From Euclidia mi (Eukaryota; Arthropoda; Insecta; Lepidoptera; Erebidae): 64,000 bases of DNA. The notes below the pieces were generated by a model. That model was not told where the DNA came from and searched no databases. It saw nothing but the letters and a program-made list of their open reading frames with translations. Both the position numbers and the translations under genes were made by a program. Below are positions 1-9,677 of the stretch, one piece after another; the first letter of the stretch is position 1; each line of letters opens with the position of its first letter. The DNA lies in assembly GCA_944739405.2 (NCBI GenBank), contig OX123182.2, forward strand, positions 90,202,051 through 90,266,050, given 5' to 3'.

Positions 1-938
1 AAGTACAACGGTTCAAGCCCAAATTCATCGTACCGGCCTTATCAGCCAGATAAAATATTGTATTTATTATCTGACTAATTAATTTAACAGGAATTTATCA
101 GACAGCGCTGAAACTGGTCCTTAAAACCTACACTGTTTGCTATAGTTAGTTGTTAGTCTAGTAGTTTAGGGTCTGATTTTCATTTCGGAAAATCCTTTGT
201 GTGATAAGCATGATGATATCTGTATTCTTTATGTAGTTCTTACCTACAATATTTATGTTTTTATGAATAATTATAAGCATTCAGGTGATCAGATCACTAT
301 GTGTGAATTGTCCCATGAAAAGTCCTTATAATCATTGCAATTTCTTTATCTTCAGTACAACTGACTCTTCGCCACTTACATGTTAAGTATCCAAATTTAG
401 TTCCTTTTGCCTGTCCTCGTGTTTTTAGGCCGGTCATTAGACACAGTCGGCGTTCCGCATAATTGTATCATATTATATGCATTCCACCACATTGCAGTCC
501 ACAATACGCGCTACAAATTGACCACAGAGCACTGCAGTACTATAAAATATAAACTAGTAATTTCACATTAAAGTACCGCGTTATAACGCAACGAGAGACG
601 GTTGTTTAAAAGAGCTGTGCGTTTCTTTATTTGCATCATTTAAATAGGTTAATGAAATGCAGCAGTGACCATTTTACTTTTAATGGGTATTCTATTTTTT
701 AATGCTTATTGCTTAGGATTCTTTGAAAATCATGATTATTCAGATATAATTAAGTAATTCCCAGCAAAGATGATTATGTCAGTATATTTTTGATACTTCT
801 GTGAGTGGATATTGCGACAAAAGGTAAGCCTATGTGTTATTCAGATAAGCTATATAATTATGCTCAAAAGTAATATCAATAACCGTTCAAGAAACCATTT
901 GCGTGAAAGCAAAACAAAGAAACAAACACACTATAGCA

Positions 939-940
<2 letters not shown>

Positions 941-1007
<67 letters not shown>
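941..1007. repeat. (TA)n microsatellite
   Basis: About 33 uninterrupted TA dinucleotides lie inside repeat copy A. Copy B at the same point has only a short degenerate TA-rich stretch, so the array expanded in copy A. Long TA arrays are length-polymorphic and error-prone in assemblies. An open reading frame crossing it with a run of alternating Y and I is an artefact. Confidence 0.97.
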
Positions 1008-1010
<3 letters not shown>

Positions 1011-1360
1011 GGTGTCACAAGACCCATCACCAAGCCGAAGTCTACTCGTTGTGGACATCATGCCAAGTAATACTAACCAAAAATAAAGCATGGGAAATGA
1101 ACTTTTTTTTAAAGTTTTCACATTTTTAAACCGCAATTAAAAGCGCGCGCGTGCAATGTTCGATATACCTACTTATCCATGGGGTCATAGGGCATCTAAA
1201 GAACATATTGGCGGGAAAAATGCACCGATTTTGTACCTAATTAGAAAAATTCCATACTAACTTTGAGCCTCAATATCTCCTGAACCAGTAATTTCCCAGT
1301 TTCCCAGGTATGGTGGCGAAGTAAATAGCAAAGTTCATGAGTTTTTAAAAATATGTATAT
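1008..1360. other. Sequence in copy A absent from copy B
   Basis: The block beginning 'cagggtgtcacaagaccc' directly after the TA array has no counterpart in copy B, where the flanking homology closes up. It starts with a CAGGGTGTC motif of the kind seen at transposon ends. I see no matching inverted end on the right and no coding sequence. It may be a transposon fragment inserted next to the TA repeat. Confidence 0.45.
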
Positions 1361-2055
1361 AAACTTGCTTTACACTTATCAAGAGTGCAAAAGAGAGAGT
1401 TATATAAGAGACAATAAAACATCCTTTATAACATATTCGGGTATAAGATGTTTTTTTTGTGCCGAATATTTTTAACTTTCACCAAGTGCTAATATTAGTG
1501 CATCTGTCCACCTGACCGTATCTTAGGTAAATGTTTAACACTATACGTTGCTTCCCGTGCCACACAAGGCTATATTGTACGGGGTTCACGCGTTATGCAC
1601 TATCACACAGCCCCTGGGTATAATCCGATATGTGTTAAATGTGCACCGACTAGTCTACGATGTAGGTCGGTAGTATGACGTCACATAAGGGCGATAACAA
1701 ACGAGCGATTTTACCGCATGTTAGAGAACAAATATTTGAAGAGAGCTCGATGTATTTTGTTGCCCTCATTTACACTAATTTGTGTGTTTGAATATGTAAA
1801 GTGCAAGTAAATACATATAATATTTAGTCGTAATCATAAAAACAGTTTACCCCCGCCTCGCCGTTTAGCATTGGGCCCAGTGTCATGGCACGGTAATATT
1901 ATAATCTAACAGTATTATAACTCGGCCGTCTCCCCGAGTTTTATGCCTACAGACGCGCCGGAAACAAATAAGCGATAGGGCCGCCCGCCCCAAGTGCTTT
2001 AATTACATCTACCTACTCGAAAATGACTGGTTTTGTGACTGTTCATATTAATTAT

Positions 2056-2305
2056 ATTTGACTGCACGGTTGGCGTAGTGGTTTAAGCGGCCACCTCGCT
2101 GCTTGATACTGCGCCGAGTGTTGAGGGTTCGATTCCCACACGAGACAACACTTTGTGTGATCCATAAATTGTTGTTTCGAGTCTGGGAGTTAATTGTCCT
2201 CGTTACATGTATGATTGTAAAGTCCCCCGCGATACAGGCTTTAGTCCTAATGTGGGAGTTGTCTTATTTAAAAGTAAAAAAAAAAATATTCAAAGAAATA
2301 AAAAT
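2056..2305 (+). mobile_element. tRNA-derived SINE, family B, near full length
   Basis: The head carries 'ttggcgtagtggtttaagc', an A-box-like region, and 'gggttcgattcccacac', a B-box-like region. A family-specific body and an A-rich tail follow near 2275-2300. The minus-strand copy at 14752-14985 is nearly the same length. It lies inside the insertion within the MITE at 1889-3739, so it postdates or travelled with that insertion. It is not a functional tRNA gene: the cloverleaf is degenerate and the transcript would extend far past a tRNA 3' end. Confidence 0.8.
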
Positions 2306-2319
2306 CATGTAGGTATATA

Positions 2320-2950
2320 CCTTTTTTTTTGTTTTACGAGGCGGAAAATCCCTTCGGATCTCCGACTCTTGAGGGAAATAAGAGCCGGAGTATGTGGTGT
2401 TACCAATAAAAACCACCTCGACTTTCTCATGTACCCGTGTGTCGGAGGGTAGGGTATCGCCGAAGCATTCGTCGCTACCCCCCGACGGTTATAGGTCCGC
2501 CAGATGGTCAGGCGGGCCCCGAACAAAACCCTCTTGGATTAAGGTGTTGGGCTCCGCCGCCAAGACACCTACCGGCCGCAGAGGATAGGGAGGACGGCAA
2601 CGCAACACCGCATCTCCTCTTCCTCTGCGGCCCCACCGCGACGCATGGAATGGTGCGTCCCCAGTTGGTCGCGGGAGATGGGGCGCGCGGCAACGCAACA
2701 CCGACACGCCTCTCCTCCCGCGACCACGCCCGACTGCGAGGGACATACAGAACTGTCCCCAGCACCCGCAACGTTGGACGCATCCTGCGCAGGCCCCACT
2801 AAGCCCACGCTCCCCCGCGTCATCTCCAGGGATCTCTCTTAGCTTCATCGCGGGTTGGACATCCACGGTTACTGAGCCCCCCCACCACGACAAGGTGGAG
2901 ATCCCACGGGAGGGATGTAGATATGTACCTATAAGTACCCTAGGAACGAC
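2320..2950. repeat. GC-rich hairpin-forming block, probably transposon-derived
   Basis: This 630-bp block is markedly richer in G and C than its surroundings. It contains two consecutive hairpins with perfect 10-bp basal stems: ccgcagagga (2576-2585) with tcctctgcgg (2621-2630), and ggtcgcggga (2667-2676) with tcccgcgacc (2716-2725). Both carry the same 15-base loop-side sequence ggcaacgcaacaccg, 94 bases apart. Smaller hairpins lie between and after them. Several open frames overlap on both strands, but none resembles a known family and they look like by-products of high GC. It could be the 5' region of a retrotransposon or a structured RNA; neither is proven. Confidence 0.5.
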
Positions 2951-3167
2951 CAATTGGTTACACTAACTAGACTAAGAAGTTAGATTAAGCAGATTCACAT
3001 CCGCTTTCATTTTGAATATAACTCTTAAGGTACTACTAATCATAGACTTCAATGAAATAATACATTGTCTATAACGCATGTAAAAGTGTTCTGCTAGTAT
3101 ACATTACCTATTACTACAATCATACCAATATGTTTTTAAAAATATCAACATAATAATAGATTAAGCT

Positions 3168-3540
3168 GTGGAGGAAGATAGGTGTGGTGTTCCTCCAACT
3201 AGAGGGAGGAGCCTCTAACCAAGCTGGGTGGTCGTGCTTGGCGGACTGTCAGTCCGACGGACGTATTTGAGAAGTTCTATATATAGTCAACTTCGTGTGC
3301 TAACTCTACGTGTGCGATTCAGCACCTTGTTTCCGTAGAATCGTGTCCGATGGATGTCGCCGTATGAATGTTATAGAGACTTTATCGTCGCTCGCTAGAT
3401 GGCCTCAGTTGTATGTAGCTACCGCTACAAAGCTAATCAAATTTTGACTTAATCACGCATAAGTTAAGGATCAGACATTGTAACGTAGTAGGTACATTTT
3501 GTATTTGAAAAATCTTATATTTAGGGAATTCAAACACCAC
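3168..3540 (+). repeat. Possible LTR-like fragment
   Basis: The block starts TGTGGAGGAAG and ends AACACCACA, giving short TG...CA inverted ends, and has a TATA-like motif (tctatatata) near 3278. These are features of a long terminal repeat or solo LTR. No target duplication is visible at the chosen ends, and no second LTR or gag-pol sequence is present. It is equally possible that this is a Pol II promoter region of another element within the insertion at 1961-3613. Confidence 0.25.
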
Positions 3541-4048
3541 AATATAGTCTACAACTCGTCGCCATAATTATTACATAAATAAAGAACACTGCTACAAAAA
3601 CGTCAGCGTCACGTTCGTGACTGCGGCACGATTGCGGCTGTTGTGTACTTTAGGGTGTACTTTGTTCGAGGCGCGTAGGTATCACTCGAGTTTCGTGCGT
3701 TTGTATGGAGTTAGAATACTGTTAGATATAATTACCGTGGTAATGGGTTCGATTCCCACACGAGACAACATTTTGTGTGAAATATTTGTTGCGAGTCTAG
3801 GAGTTCTTTGTGTCTCTTGACTAAATGATTATAAGTACCCTGCAACATAGTATTTATTATGATAACAATAGGGAGAGCCTTCTTTAAAAAAAAACTTTGT
3901 TGAATATTTATGATTGTTATAAGACAGGTGTTGCAATATCTGGAATCAATCTTCTGATAACGGGATTTTCGCCGTATATATAGCTGTAGCCTATTTAGAC
4001 TTTCGACTGCTACCAGCGTGGTCGGCACTCATAGAACTAAAGTATCGT

Positions 4049-4965
4049 AATTCAATGTCTTCAAAAACTTACAAACCGTAGCGTAGGCTGTATACCAAAA
4101 TCATGTTACGCATCAAGATAGGTTATATTCAATTTTTATATATGCATCATAAGCAACTGCATAAATAATCTGACCTCGCTGGTATGTACATATCTTAATA
4201 TACTCCAACCAATTACTGTTGTTTCAATGCAAAACGCATTTACCTGCACTTAGGACTTAGGGGCGGCAAATTCAATTTCGATTCGAACGTTAAAGTAATT
4301 AATATATTACTTAGGTGTATGTATGTGTTGAATATTAATAGATACTATTTTGTGTATGCGTCTGTGGCTCGGTAAATAAATTATAAGGTGCCTACTAGGC
4401 AGAAAATGGTATATCTATGGGGAAATTATAATTGACTTTGTATGTTACTTGTACGTAATTGAAAGAGTGTTACTTAGTAGAATAAAGGTAGACTAGCGCC
4501 CGTGGTTATACCCGCGTTATTTAGGGCTGCCAGTGCGATGTTATATAAGCTATAAGCCTTCCTCGATAAATGGTCAATCTGACAGCCGAAGGAAAATCAG
4601 AAGTTCCTGAGATTAGCACGTTCAACCAACCAAACAAACAAACATACACACAAACAAGCTCGTCAACTTTATAATAATATATAGGTATAGAAGAACATGT
4701 CATTTTGGATTAAATGCATAATAAAACTGAGCCAGAGATCTTATAAATTCAAAGAGCACATTTTGGATAATACCCTACAGTATTTTTTAAAAGACAGCAT
4801 GTTAACATTCCTGTATTCTGTTCTTGTTTATAAAGCTTAGCCATGTGACAAGTCACACATTTATTATTTACGTAAGGAAAAGCGTAAGACAAGCGATCAA
4901 GATTCCGAGAATAACTGCCATCCTTTACGATATTTTCCTTATTTGCCTCAGCACAAGCACCTTGC
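4049..4965. repeat. Dispersed repeat C, copy 1 (interrupted)
   Basis: Sequence from 4049 to about 4272 matches 42068-42275 in the same orientation, including 'gtttcaatgcaaaacgca' in both. Homology resumes at about 4895-4955 (matching about 42275-42335, 'ttccttatttgcc'). The intervening roughly 600 bp are absent from the other copy and include the small Helitron-like element at 4493-4691. No coding sequence is evident. Confidence 0.7.
4493..4691 (-). mobile_element. Small non-autonomous Helitron-like element
   Basis: On the minus strand the element starts TCTATACC, contains 'gttcctgagattag' in plus orientation, and ends with a GC-rich stretch followed by CTAG (4493-4496). The same family occurs at 49273-49466 and, in part, at 56440-56580. 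The TC...CTAG ends fit Helitrons, which replicate by rolling-circle transposition and have no terminal inverted repeats. It carries no gene and would depend on an element elsewhere for RepHel. Confidence 0.6.
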
Positions 4966-5410
4966 CTCGTGGCAGGGTGCAATAGGAATAGATAGCAAGA
5001 ACGGTACATTTTTAAATCTTGTTATACTCATATAAAGTGATAGTGTCTCAGATATGGCATATTCTTGAAATAATTATAATTCGAGGGTTCACGGGCAAAA
5101 TGTATTAAGCGACATCCTGGCCGATATTGAGTTATATACATATTCGGAATCGCCGGATTTTTCGGCGTCGTGTGCACTCGGTTTCGTGCTGATCTGAACA
5201 CTTTTTTGGCGCTTAAAACAATAGTAAATTTAGGCGCAGTTCGGAGTAGCTTTGATTGAAGTGACAACATTTTTTTACAATTTAAGAAAAAATGGACTTC
5301 ATACAGGCCAAATATTTAGTGTTTTTGACTTGAGCTATTTTCCCCGGCATAAGTTTGGTAAGATAAGGTGTTTGAATCGTCTTGCCTGCGCCTAAAATAT
5401 AATACATACC

Positions 5411-5582
5411 GTCGCTTAAAGCATTTTGCTTGGACCAGAAATTCATACTTGATGTCGCTTAAAACATTTAGCCTGCTGCTGAAATCCATACCTTCTGTCG
5501 CTTAAACCATTAACCATGCATCTGATATTAATACACACAGGCGCTTAAATCATTTTCATATTTAATAAAAATTCTTTATACT
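5411..5582 (+). repeat. 43-bp subterminal tandem repeat, four degenerate copies
   Basis: The motif gtcgcttaaa recurs at 5411, 5454 and 5497, and as ggcgcttaaa at 5540, exactly 43 bases apart. Each is followed by variants of 'catttagcctg' and then 'cata'. The same unit is embedded in the terminal inverted repeat of the surrounding element and is spread over 9095-9245 on the other side. Copies differ from each other, so the array is old. Confidence 0.75.
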
Positions 5583-6009
5583 CGGCGGTTAGATCCTTCT
5601 TCTTGAATTGAATTAATAAAGATTCGTCTCATCAGGCATATTGTATTCTAAGTGGTGGAAGTTAAATCATTTTTACTTTAATGGAATTAGGAAATCTATA
5701 TTCGTTAAGATAGTCAAAATTTTGTATAAATCGTTTATCCGTTGTCGGATAAGATATGTCAAGGCGACTGTGAACTGGCAACCGGTAATATCTCAATTTT
5801 GACAACTTTAGAGGAAAACATATTTTCTTCATTTAAACAACATATCGTATGTTAAAAAAAATACGTAGTAAATATTTTTTTTCATTGCACACGTATTTAA
5901 AAACAAAAGTTACATTATAATATGCTTCCATCCAATATAAAATCGAGATATGACAATATAAATCAACATAAGAAAACAACATTTTACTTAAAAAATTATA
6001 AGCGATCCC

Positions 6010-7188
6010 AACAAGATTGTCAGTCCATCTTGCAGGAGGCCTAGCTCTGCTACGACGTCCGGTGCGTAACCGCCACTCCAGAACCATTCTGCTCCAACGG
6101 CCATCGGTTCTTCTGGCTATGTACCCTGCAACTGCCACTCAAGCATGACTATTCGGAGAACCATGTCGGTGACTTTGGTTCGCCTGCGTAGGTATCTCCT
6201 CAATTCTGATTCGATCTCGCAAGGAAACGCCAAGCATAGCTCTCTCCATCGTCCTTTGAGTGCCAACACTGGCAACACACACTGTTCAAAGGCTTTCGTC
6301 TAGAGAGACTGCGGGATATCAGACGTGAAGACATCTATAGGAGCTGGTACGGCACGGACGTTATGCATGATTTTCGTCTTGTTCGACCCACTTGTTGGGA
6401 GAATCTACAGACGCCACCGAGCATTGTGCCGAGGTCTACCATGGTCTCAACCATGACTACGATATTGTCAGTGAGTCGAAGGTGAGTTATGCAGTACTCG
6501 CCATTGATGTTGATACCGAGTCCTTCCTAGTCCAGAAGCTTGAAGACTTCTTCAAGCGCACCGGTGAATAGCTTCGGAAATATAACATCTCCCTGCCTCA
6601 CCCCTCGCTGTAGTCGAAGAGGTTTCGAGCTCTGGTTCTGGAGGCGGACTGACATGGTGGCGTTTTCGTACAAACCCTTCAGTACTTCGACGTATCGATA
6701 GTCGATCTGGCACCGTTGGAGAGACTGCAGCACCACCGCCCAGGTTTCGATCGAATCGAAGGCTTTTTTATAGTCTACAAACGCCAAGCATAGAGGCTCG
6801 TTATACTCCTCGGACTTCTATATGTTTTCAGTATGTGGTCTATAGTACTATTATCCTTTTCGGAAACTGGCTTGTTCAGAACGCTGGAAGTCGTGTAGCT
6901 TGCAAGCGAGATGATTCGTGATGTACCTTGAAAACAGCTTAGAGACGTGGCTCAGAGAGATGGGCCTGCAATTCTTTAAAAGGGTATTGTCGAACTTTTT
7001 GAAGAACGGCACAACCACACTTCTGTGCCACGCCTGTGGTGTTTTACCTTCGTGTATGACGGAATTAAAAAGCTTACGAAGCATTTCCAAAGCGGGTATG
7101 CCGCCAGCTTTCAAAAGCTCTGTCGTAATTCTGTCATCACCCGGTGCCTTGTTGTTTATGAGCTGTTTTAGGACCCATCTCGCATTGA
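6010..7188 (-). pseudogene. RTE-type non-LTR retrotransposon reverse transcriptase, broken
   Basis: The minus strand encodes, with frameshifts, the reverse transcriptase of an RTE-like retrotransposon. Segments include PISLSHVSKLFSRYITNHLA (near 6900-6960), LAFVDYKKAFDSIE (the first catalytic Asp region, near 6750-6790) and GVRQGDVI (near 6590). Further down are a degraded catalytic box and the C-terminal IARRTDGRW and RPPARWTDNL segments (6010-6125). The catalytic FADD box reads LTDN at 6464-6475, so the enzyme would be inactive. The endonuclease domain is missing on the 5' side. The 3' side stops short of the usual VQQWTSFG terminus, so both ends are truncated. It abuts a plus-strand jockey-like fragment at about 7190. 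Confidence 0.85.
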
Positions 7189-7191
7189 GGT

Positions 7192-8027
7192 GATGAGAAC
7201 CTGGTCGAGTTCAACGCCAAGAAAACACAGGTGTGCGCATTCTCAGCCAAGGTATCTCCATTCCGTCCCCATCCCTCTCTTCTGGACACTCCACTACCGG
7301 TTCAAGACAGCCTCAATATCCTGGGTATGGACATACGCAGAAATCTCAACCAGAAGAACTACATCGAGGGTGTCATCAAATCCGCATCTCGGGAACTCGG
7401 AGTCCTGAACAAGGTGAGGAGGTTTTTCGCGCCGGAGCAGTTGTGTCTGTTATACAAGACCCAGGTTCGCTCCTGCGTGGAATACTGCTCTCACCTTTGG
7501 AATGGCTCCGCTCAGTACTTATTGGACGCCCTCGATAGGTTGCAGCGGCGTGCTGTCCGTATCATCGGGGATCCAGTGGCCACTAAAACTCTTGAGTCAC
7601 TGCAATTACGCAGAGACGTGGCCTCAATGGCTGTCTTCTACCGCATCTATCACGGTGAGTGCTCCGAAGAGCTGTTTCAACTAATCCCACCCTCTCCTTT
7701 CCTATCCCGAACGACACGTACTGGGTTGAGGTGCCACTCTTACACGGTAGAACAGATACCGTCACGCACCAAACGGTTCGGCGCCTCTTATCTCTGCCGT
7801 ACCATTAAGATGTGGAAATCTTTACCAGTCCACGTGTTTCCCTCCATTTATGATCCCGGGTCCTTTAAGCGGGGCGTGAAAAAGCTTTACTCAAGGCCGT
7901 CAAGGTGAGGGCCATCATGCCATAATGCCATGCTGGATGCTGGGATGATGGCCATCACTATGGGACTTCACTGACTGCTTAACATCAGGCAGCATGGAGT
8001 CAATTTGTTCGGCAGAAAAAAAAATAC
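7192..8027 (+). pseudogene. C-terminal part of a jockey/CR1-superfamily non-LTR retrotransposon
   Basis: From 7192 to 7908 an open frame encodes the region downstream of the reverse transcriptase core. Recognisable blocks are NAKKTQVCAFSAK, LGVLNKVRRFFAPEQLCLLY, VEYCSHLWNGSA, LQRRAVRII, YHGECSEELF and the terminal SFKRGVKKLY. This is the conserved C-terminus of insect jockey-like ORF2 proteins. The catalytic part is missing because the copy is 5'-truncated, as usual for target-primed reverse transcription. About 110 bp of 3' UTR and an A-rich tail at 8018-8026 follow the stop. An ATG lies at 7231, but homology begins upstream of it. Confidence 0.88.
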
Positions 8028-8141
8028 ACTAATCTCGTGCATGCTGACGTCCGGGATGTCTTCGGTATGATGTCGGGTCGATCTAGCTCTAGGGTCGCGT
8101 GTGGTCGCGGGGTCGTGTAAAACATTCCATAGAATCTTGCA

Positions 8142-8185
8142 ATCTCCTCCAAGAATTGAGGCAGACCTCAATTCTTGGAGGAGAT
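8142..8185. repeat. Perfect hairpin 1 (20-bp arms, 4-base loop)
   Basis: The arm 8142-8161 (atctcctccaagaattgagg) is the exact reverse complement of 8166-8185, separated only by caga. An outer helix can extend it with aatctt against aagatt. It lies about 115 bp downstream of the jockey-like A-rich tail and 35 bp before a second, longer hairpin. Confidence 0.97.
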
Positions 8186-8220
8186 CGAAAGATTAAGAAT
8201 AATAAAAGAAATAATAGAAG

Positions 8221-8284
8221 AAAGACCGAGGATGGCAGTGTTGTGTCATCTCTGGATGATACAACACTGCCATCCTCGGTCTTT
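8221..8284. repeat. Near-perfect hairpin 2 (30-base arms, 4-base loop)
   Basis: The arms 8221-8250 and 8255-8284 are reverse complements over 30 positions with one G:T wobble at 8245/8260, around the loop tctg. As RNA this would be a very stable 64-nt stem-loop. The near-absence of mutations between arms implies recent origin or copying of one arm from the other. Confidence 0.97.
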
Positions 8285-8661
8285 AGCTTTGTTAACTGAC
8301 TTTTCCCGATAGAAAGAAGATCAAAGATCTCTCTAGAATACATTAGAGCCTTTGTTCCGCTCGACCGCCTCTTGAACACATTTGGTGTTTTATCGGCGGA
8401 TATCGCAGGTCAGAGACTTAGATATCTGTCTATTGAGGCGCCGATATTTTGGCATGTCGCAGCCAATATCAAGACGGATAAATCATTTGTAATCACTGAT
8501 AATTCCGTTATTATTTATGCTCTATCGAATCCAACCAAGCCATTGGCTAGTTAGTCATGAGGCGGGTAGGGAGTTAGAACACAGTCCTGCAATCCCTAAG
8601 CAGCAAGCCTGTGTGACTCGTTGTGCTAGAACATCAAGCCATAAATGCTGATAACATAACT

Positions 8662-8735
8662 AAAGGGGGTAAAAGGCGTGAGCCTTTTATCCCCGAAGGG
8701 TATATTACACACCCACTTTTCGCCAGTTATGTTTC
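8662..8735 (-). mobile_element. 3' fragment of SINE family A
   Basis: The plus strand reads 'ccttttatccccgaaggg' followed by 'cacccacttttcgccag'. This matches the 3' part of the full SINE at 50389-50796 in the same (minus) orientation. The tRNA-like part is missing. Confidence 0.65.
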
Positions 8736-9677
8736 GGTCGTAATTTAATAGTTTAGTAGTAGTTAAAATAATATTATTATTTTTAGAAAAGCCTTTTTTT
8801 GTTGTTATCACCAGCTTGTTAGCTGAATATTTTTCAAATAGCGAAAAATGTGAATCCTTGTGCCACTGCTATAATAAAAACGATCACTTGTCTGATTTTA
8901 AACACGTATTTGTTTTATCTTAAAATTTCTTAAGATTTTTCATTTGTAGGAAATAAACAATAGTCCAAATTAATGGTGATTTAACCGCCAATCCTAATTA
9001 TACATAATAATTAATTGTTATTTCAAACAATTTACTTTGAGAGAAAAGTGCTACATAAATCATTTTAATCTGCAACTACTTTATGATATTTCAATTGCTT
9101 AAACCGATTAGCCTGATTTTATTTGAGTATTCCAATGGTTGTTCATATATTTAGCCTTACACAAAATTATACCAGAGTGTCGCTTAAATCGTTTTTCCTA
9201 TACCTGTATTGTGAAGTTTATGGCACTTATATCATTTAGCCTGTTTCTATATAAAAGTAAACTGGGGTAATATCGTATCAAGCGACTTTTATTTCTATTA
9301 ATAGTAGCTTAAAAGAAATGAAAACTATACTCAATTATGCAGCTTTTGTCATGGAACTCAACTTCGGTCACTTTTTCGTTAATAACCTTATACTTTTTTC
9401 ATAACGATTTTTTTTCGTAAAATTGAAACTTTAAAACGCTCTCCTGTAAAGTTTAAAAAATGTCGCTTCATACATTTTGCCCGTGAACCCTCGATATACA
9501 GTTGTATTTTGCTTACAATCTGCAAACTATATAAAAAGAAAAGCTAATTCATTTCTATGGTAAACACAAAAGCTCTCGAGAATCTTTGTACTTAAGCAAA
9601 TTAATACATTTCACATTTCTAACCTCGCGAATAAACGTACTTATTTGGTTATCCAAGAGGAATGGCGACCAAGTCAA

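Larger units (their letters stand above)
1..1800 (-). repeat. Dispersed repeat copy A (inverted relative to copy B)
   Basis: Read on the minus strand, this stretch matches 42690-49190 in collinear blocks: 1-275 with 48910-49190, 260-398 with 47711-47835, 399-945 with 44800-45313, 1360-1688 with 44387-44730, and 1690-1800 with about 42690-42757. The blocks are about 80 to over 90 percent identical by eye. The match runs off the left edge of the window, so the copy is incomplete. Part of it (about 780-940) resembles the body of lepidopteran Helitron-like elements, including the motif around 'aacacataggc'. No coding capacity was seen. The gaps in the alignment are insertions in copy B, and copy A carries the matching empty sites at 264, 393-398, about 1669-1676 and 1686-1688. 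What the parental repeat was is not known. Confidence 0.85.
1889..3739 (+). mobile_element. MITE family M copy with a long internal insertion
   Basis: The left end starts CACGGTAATA and the right end finishes TAATTACCGTG, as in the complete 216-bp and 214-bp copies at 20650-20865 and 44173-44386. Family sequence is present at 1889-1960 and again at about 3614-3739. In between lie about 1.65 kb of unrelated DNA, including a second SINE at 2056-2305. The flanking 7-mers GTCATGG and GTAATGG differ at one position, consistent with the 7-bp target duplication of the other copies. The insert is either a later insertion or part of a longer, possibly autonomous, version of the element; the sequence does not decide. 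Confidence 0.75.
1844..3895 (+). mobile_element. SINE (tRNA-derived, family B) split by a MITE
   Basis: The SINE begins near 1844 and runs to 1888. It resumes at 3747 with the B-box-like GTTCGATTCCC and continues to an A-rich tail near 3895. The left part matches the tRNA-like head of the complete copies at 2056-2305 and 14752-14985. The break coincides exactly with the ends of the MITE-family element at 1889-3739. Its flanking 7-mers GTCATGG (1882-1888) and GTAATGG (3740-3746) represent the duplicated target inside this SINE. Such SINEs are transcribed by RNA polymerase III and mobilised by LINEs; this copy is dead. Confidence 0.75.
5081..9494. mobile_element. 4.4-kb element T1 with 35-bp terminal inverted repeats
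   Basis: The first 35 bases (5081-5115, TCGAGGGTTCACGGGCAAAA...) and the last 35 (9460-9494) are reverse complements with one mismatch. The inner half of the terminal repeat, tgtcgcttaa...cattttgcc, recurs as degenerate subterminal repeats on both sides (5411-5582 and about 9095-9245). That is typical of transposase-binding arrays or foldback-type elements. No transposase was recognised inside. The interior is occupied by RTE and jockey-like remnants, two hairpins and a SINE fragment, which may be later insertions. The target duplication is not clear. Confidence 0.6.

Noticed and set aside
876..1136. 86-codon minus-strand frame with a long YI repeat
   Set aside because: It is the translation of the (TA)n microsatellite.
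2489..2953. 154-codon minus-strand frame and overlapping frames of 121, 91, 84 and 65 codons
   Set aside because: They all lie in a GC-rich block where stop codons are rare in several frames at once. None shows a known motif, and the DNA folds into hairpins.
5411..5582. CRISPR-like array with regular 43-bp spacing
   Set aside because: Repeats are degenerate, there are no unique spacers of constant length, and the unit is part of the terminal repeat of a eukaryotic transposon.
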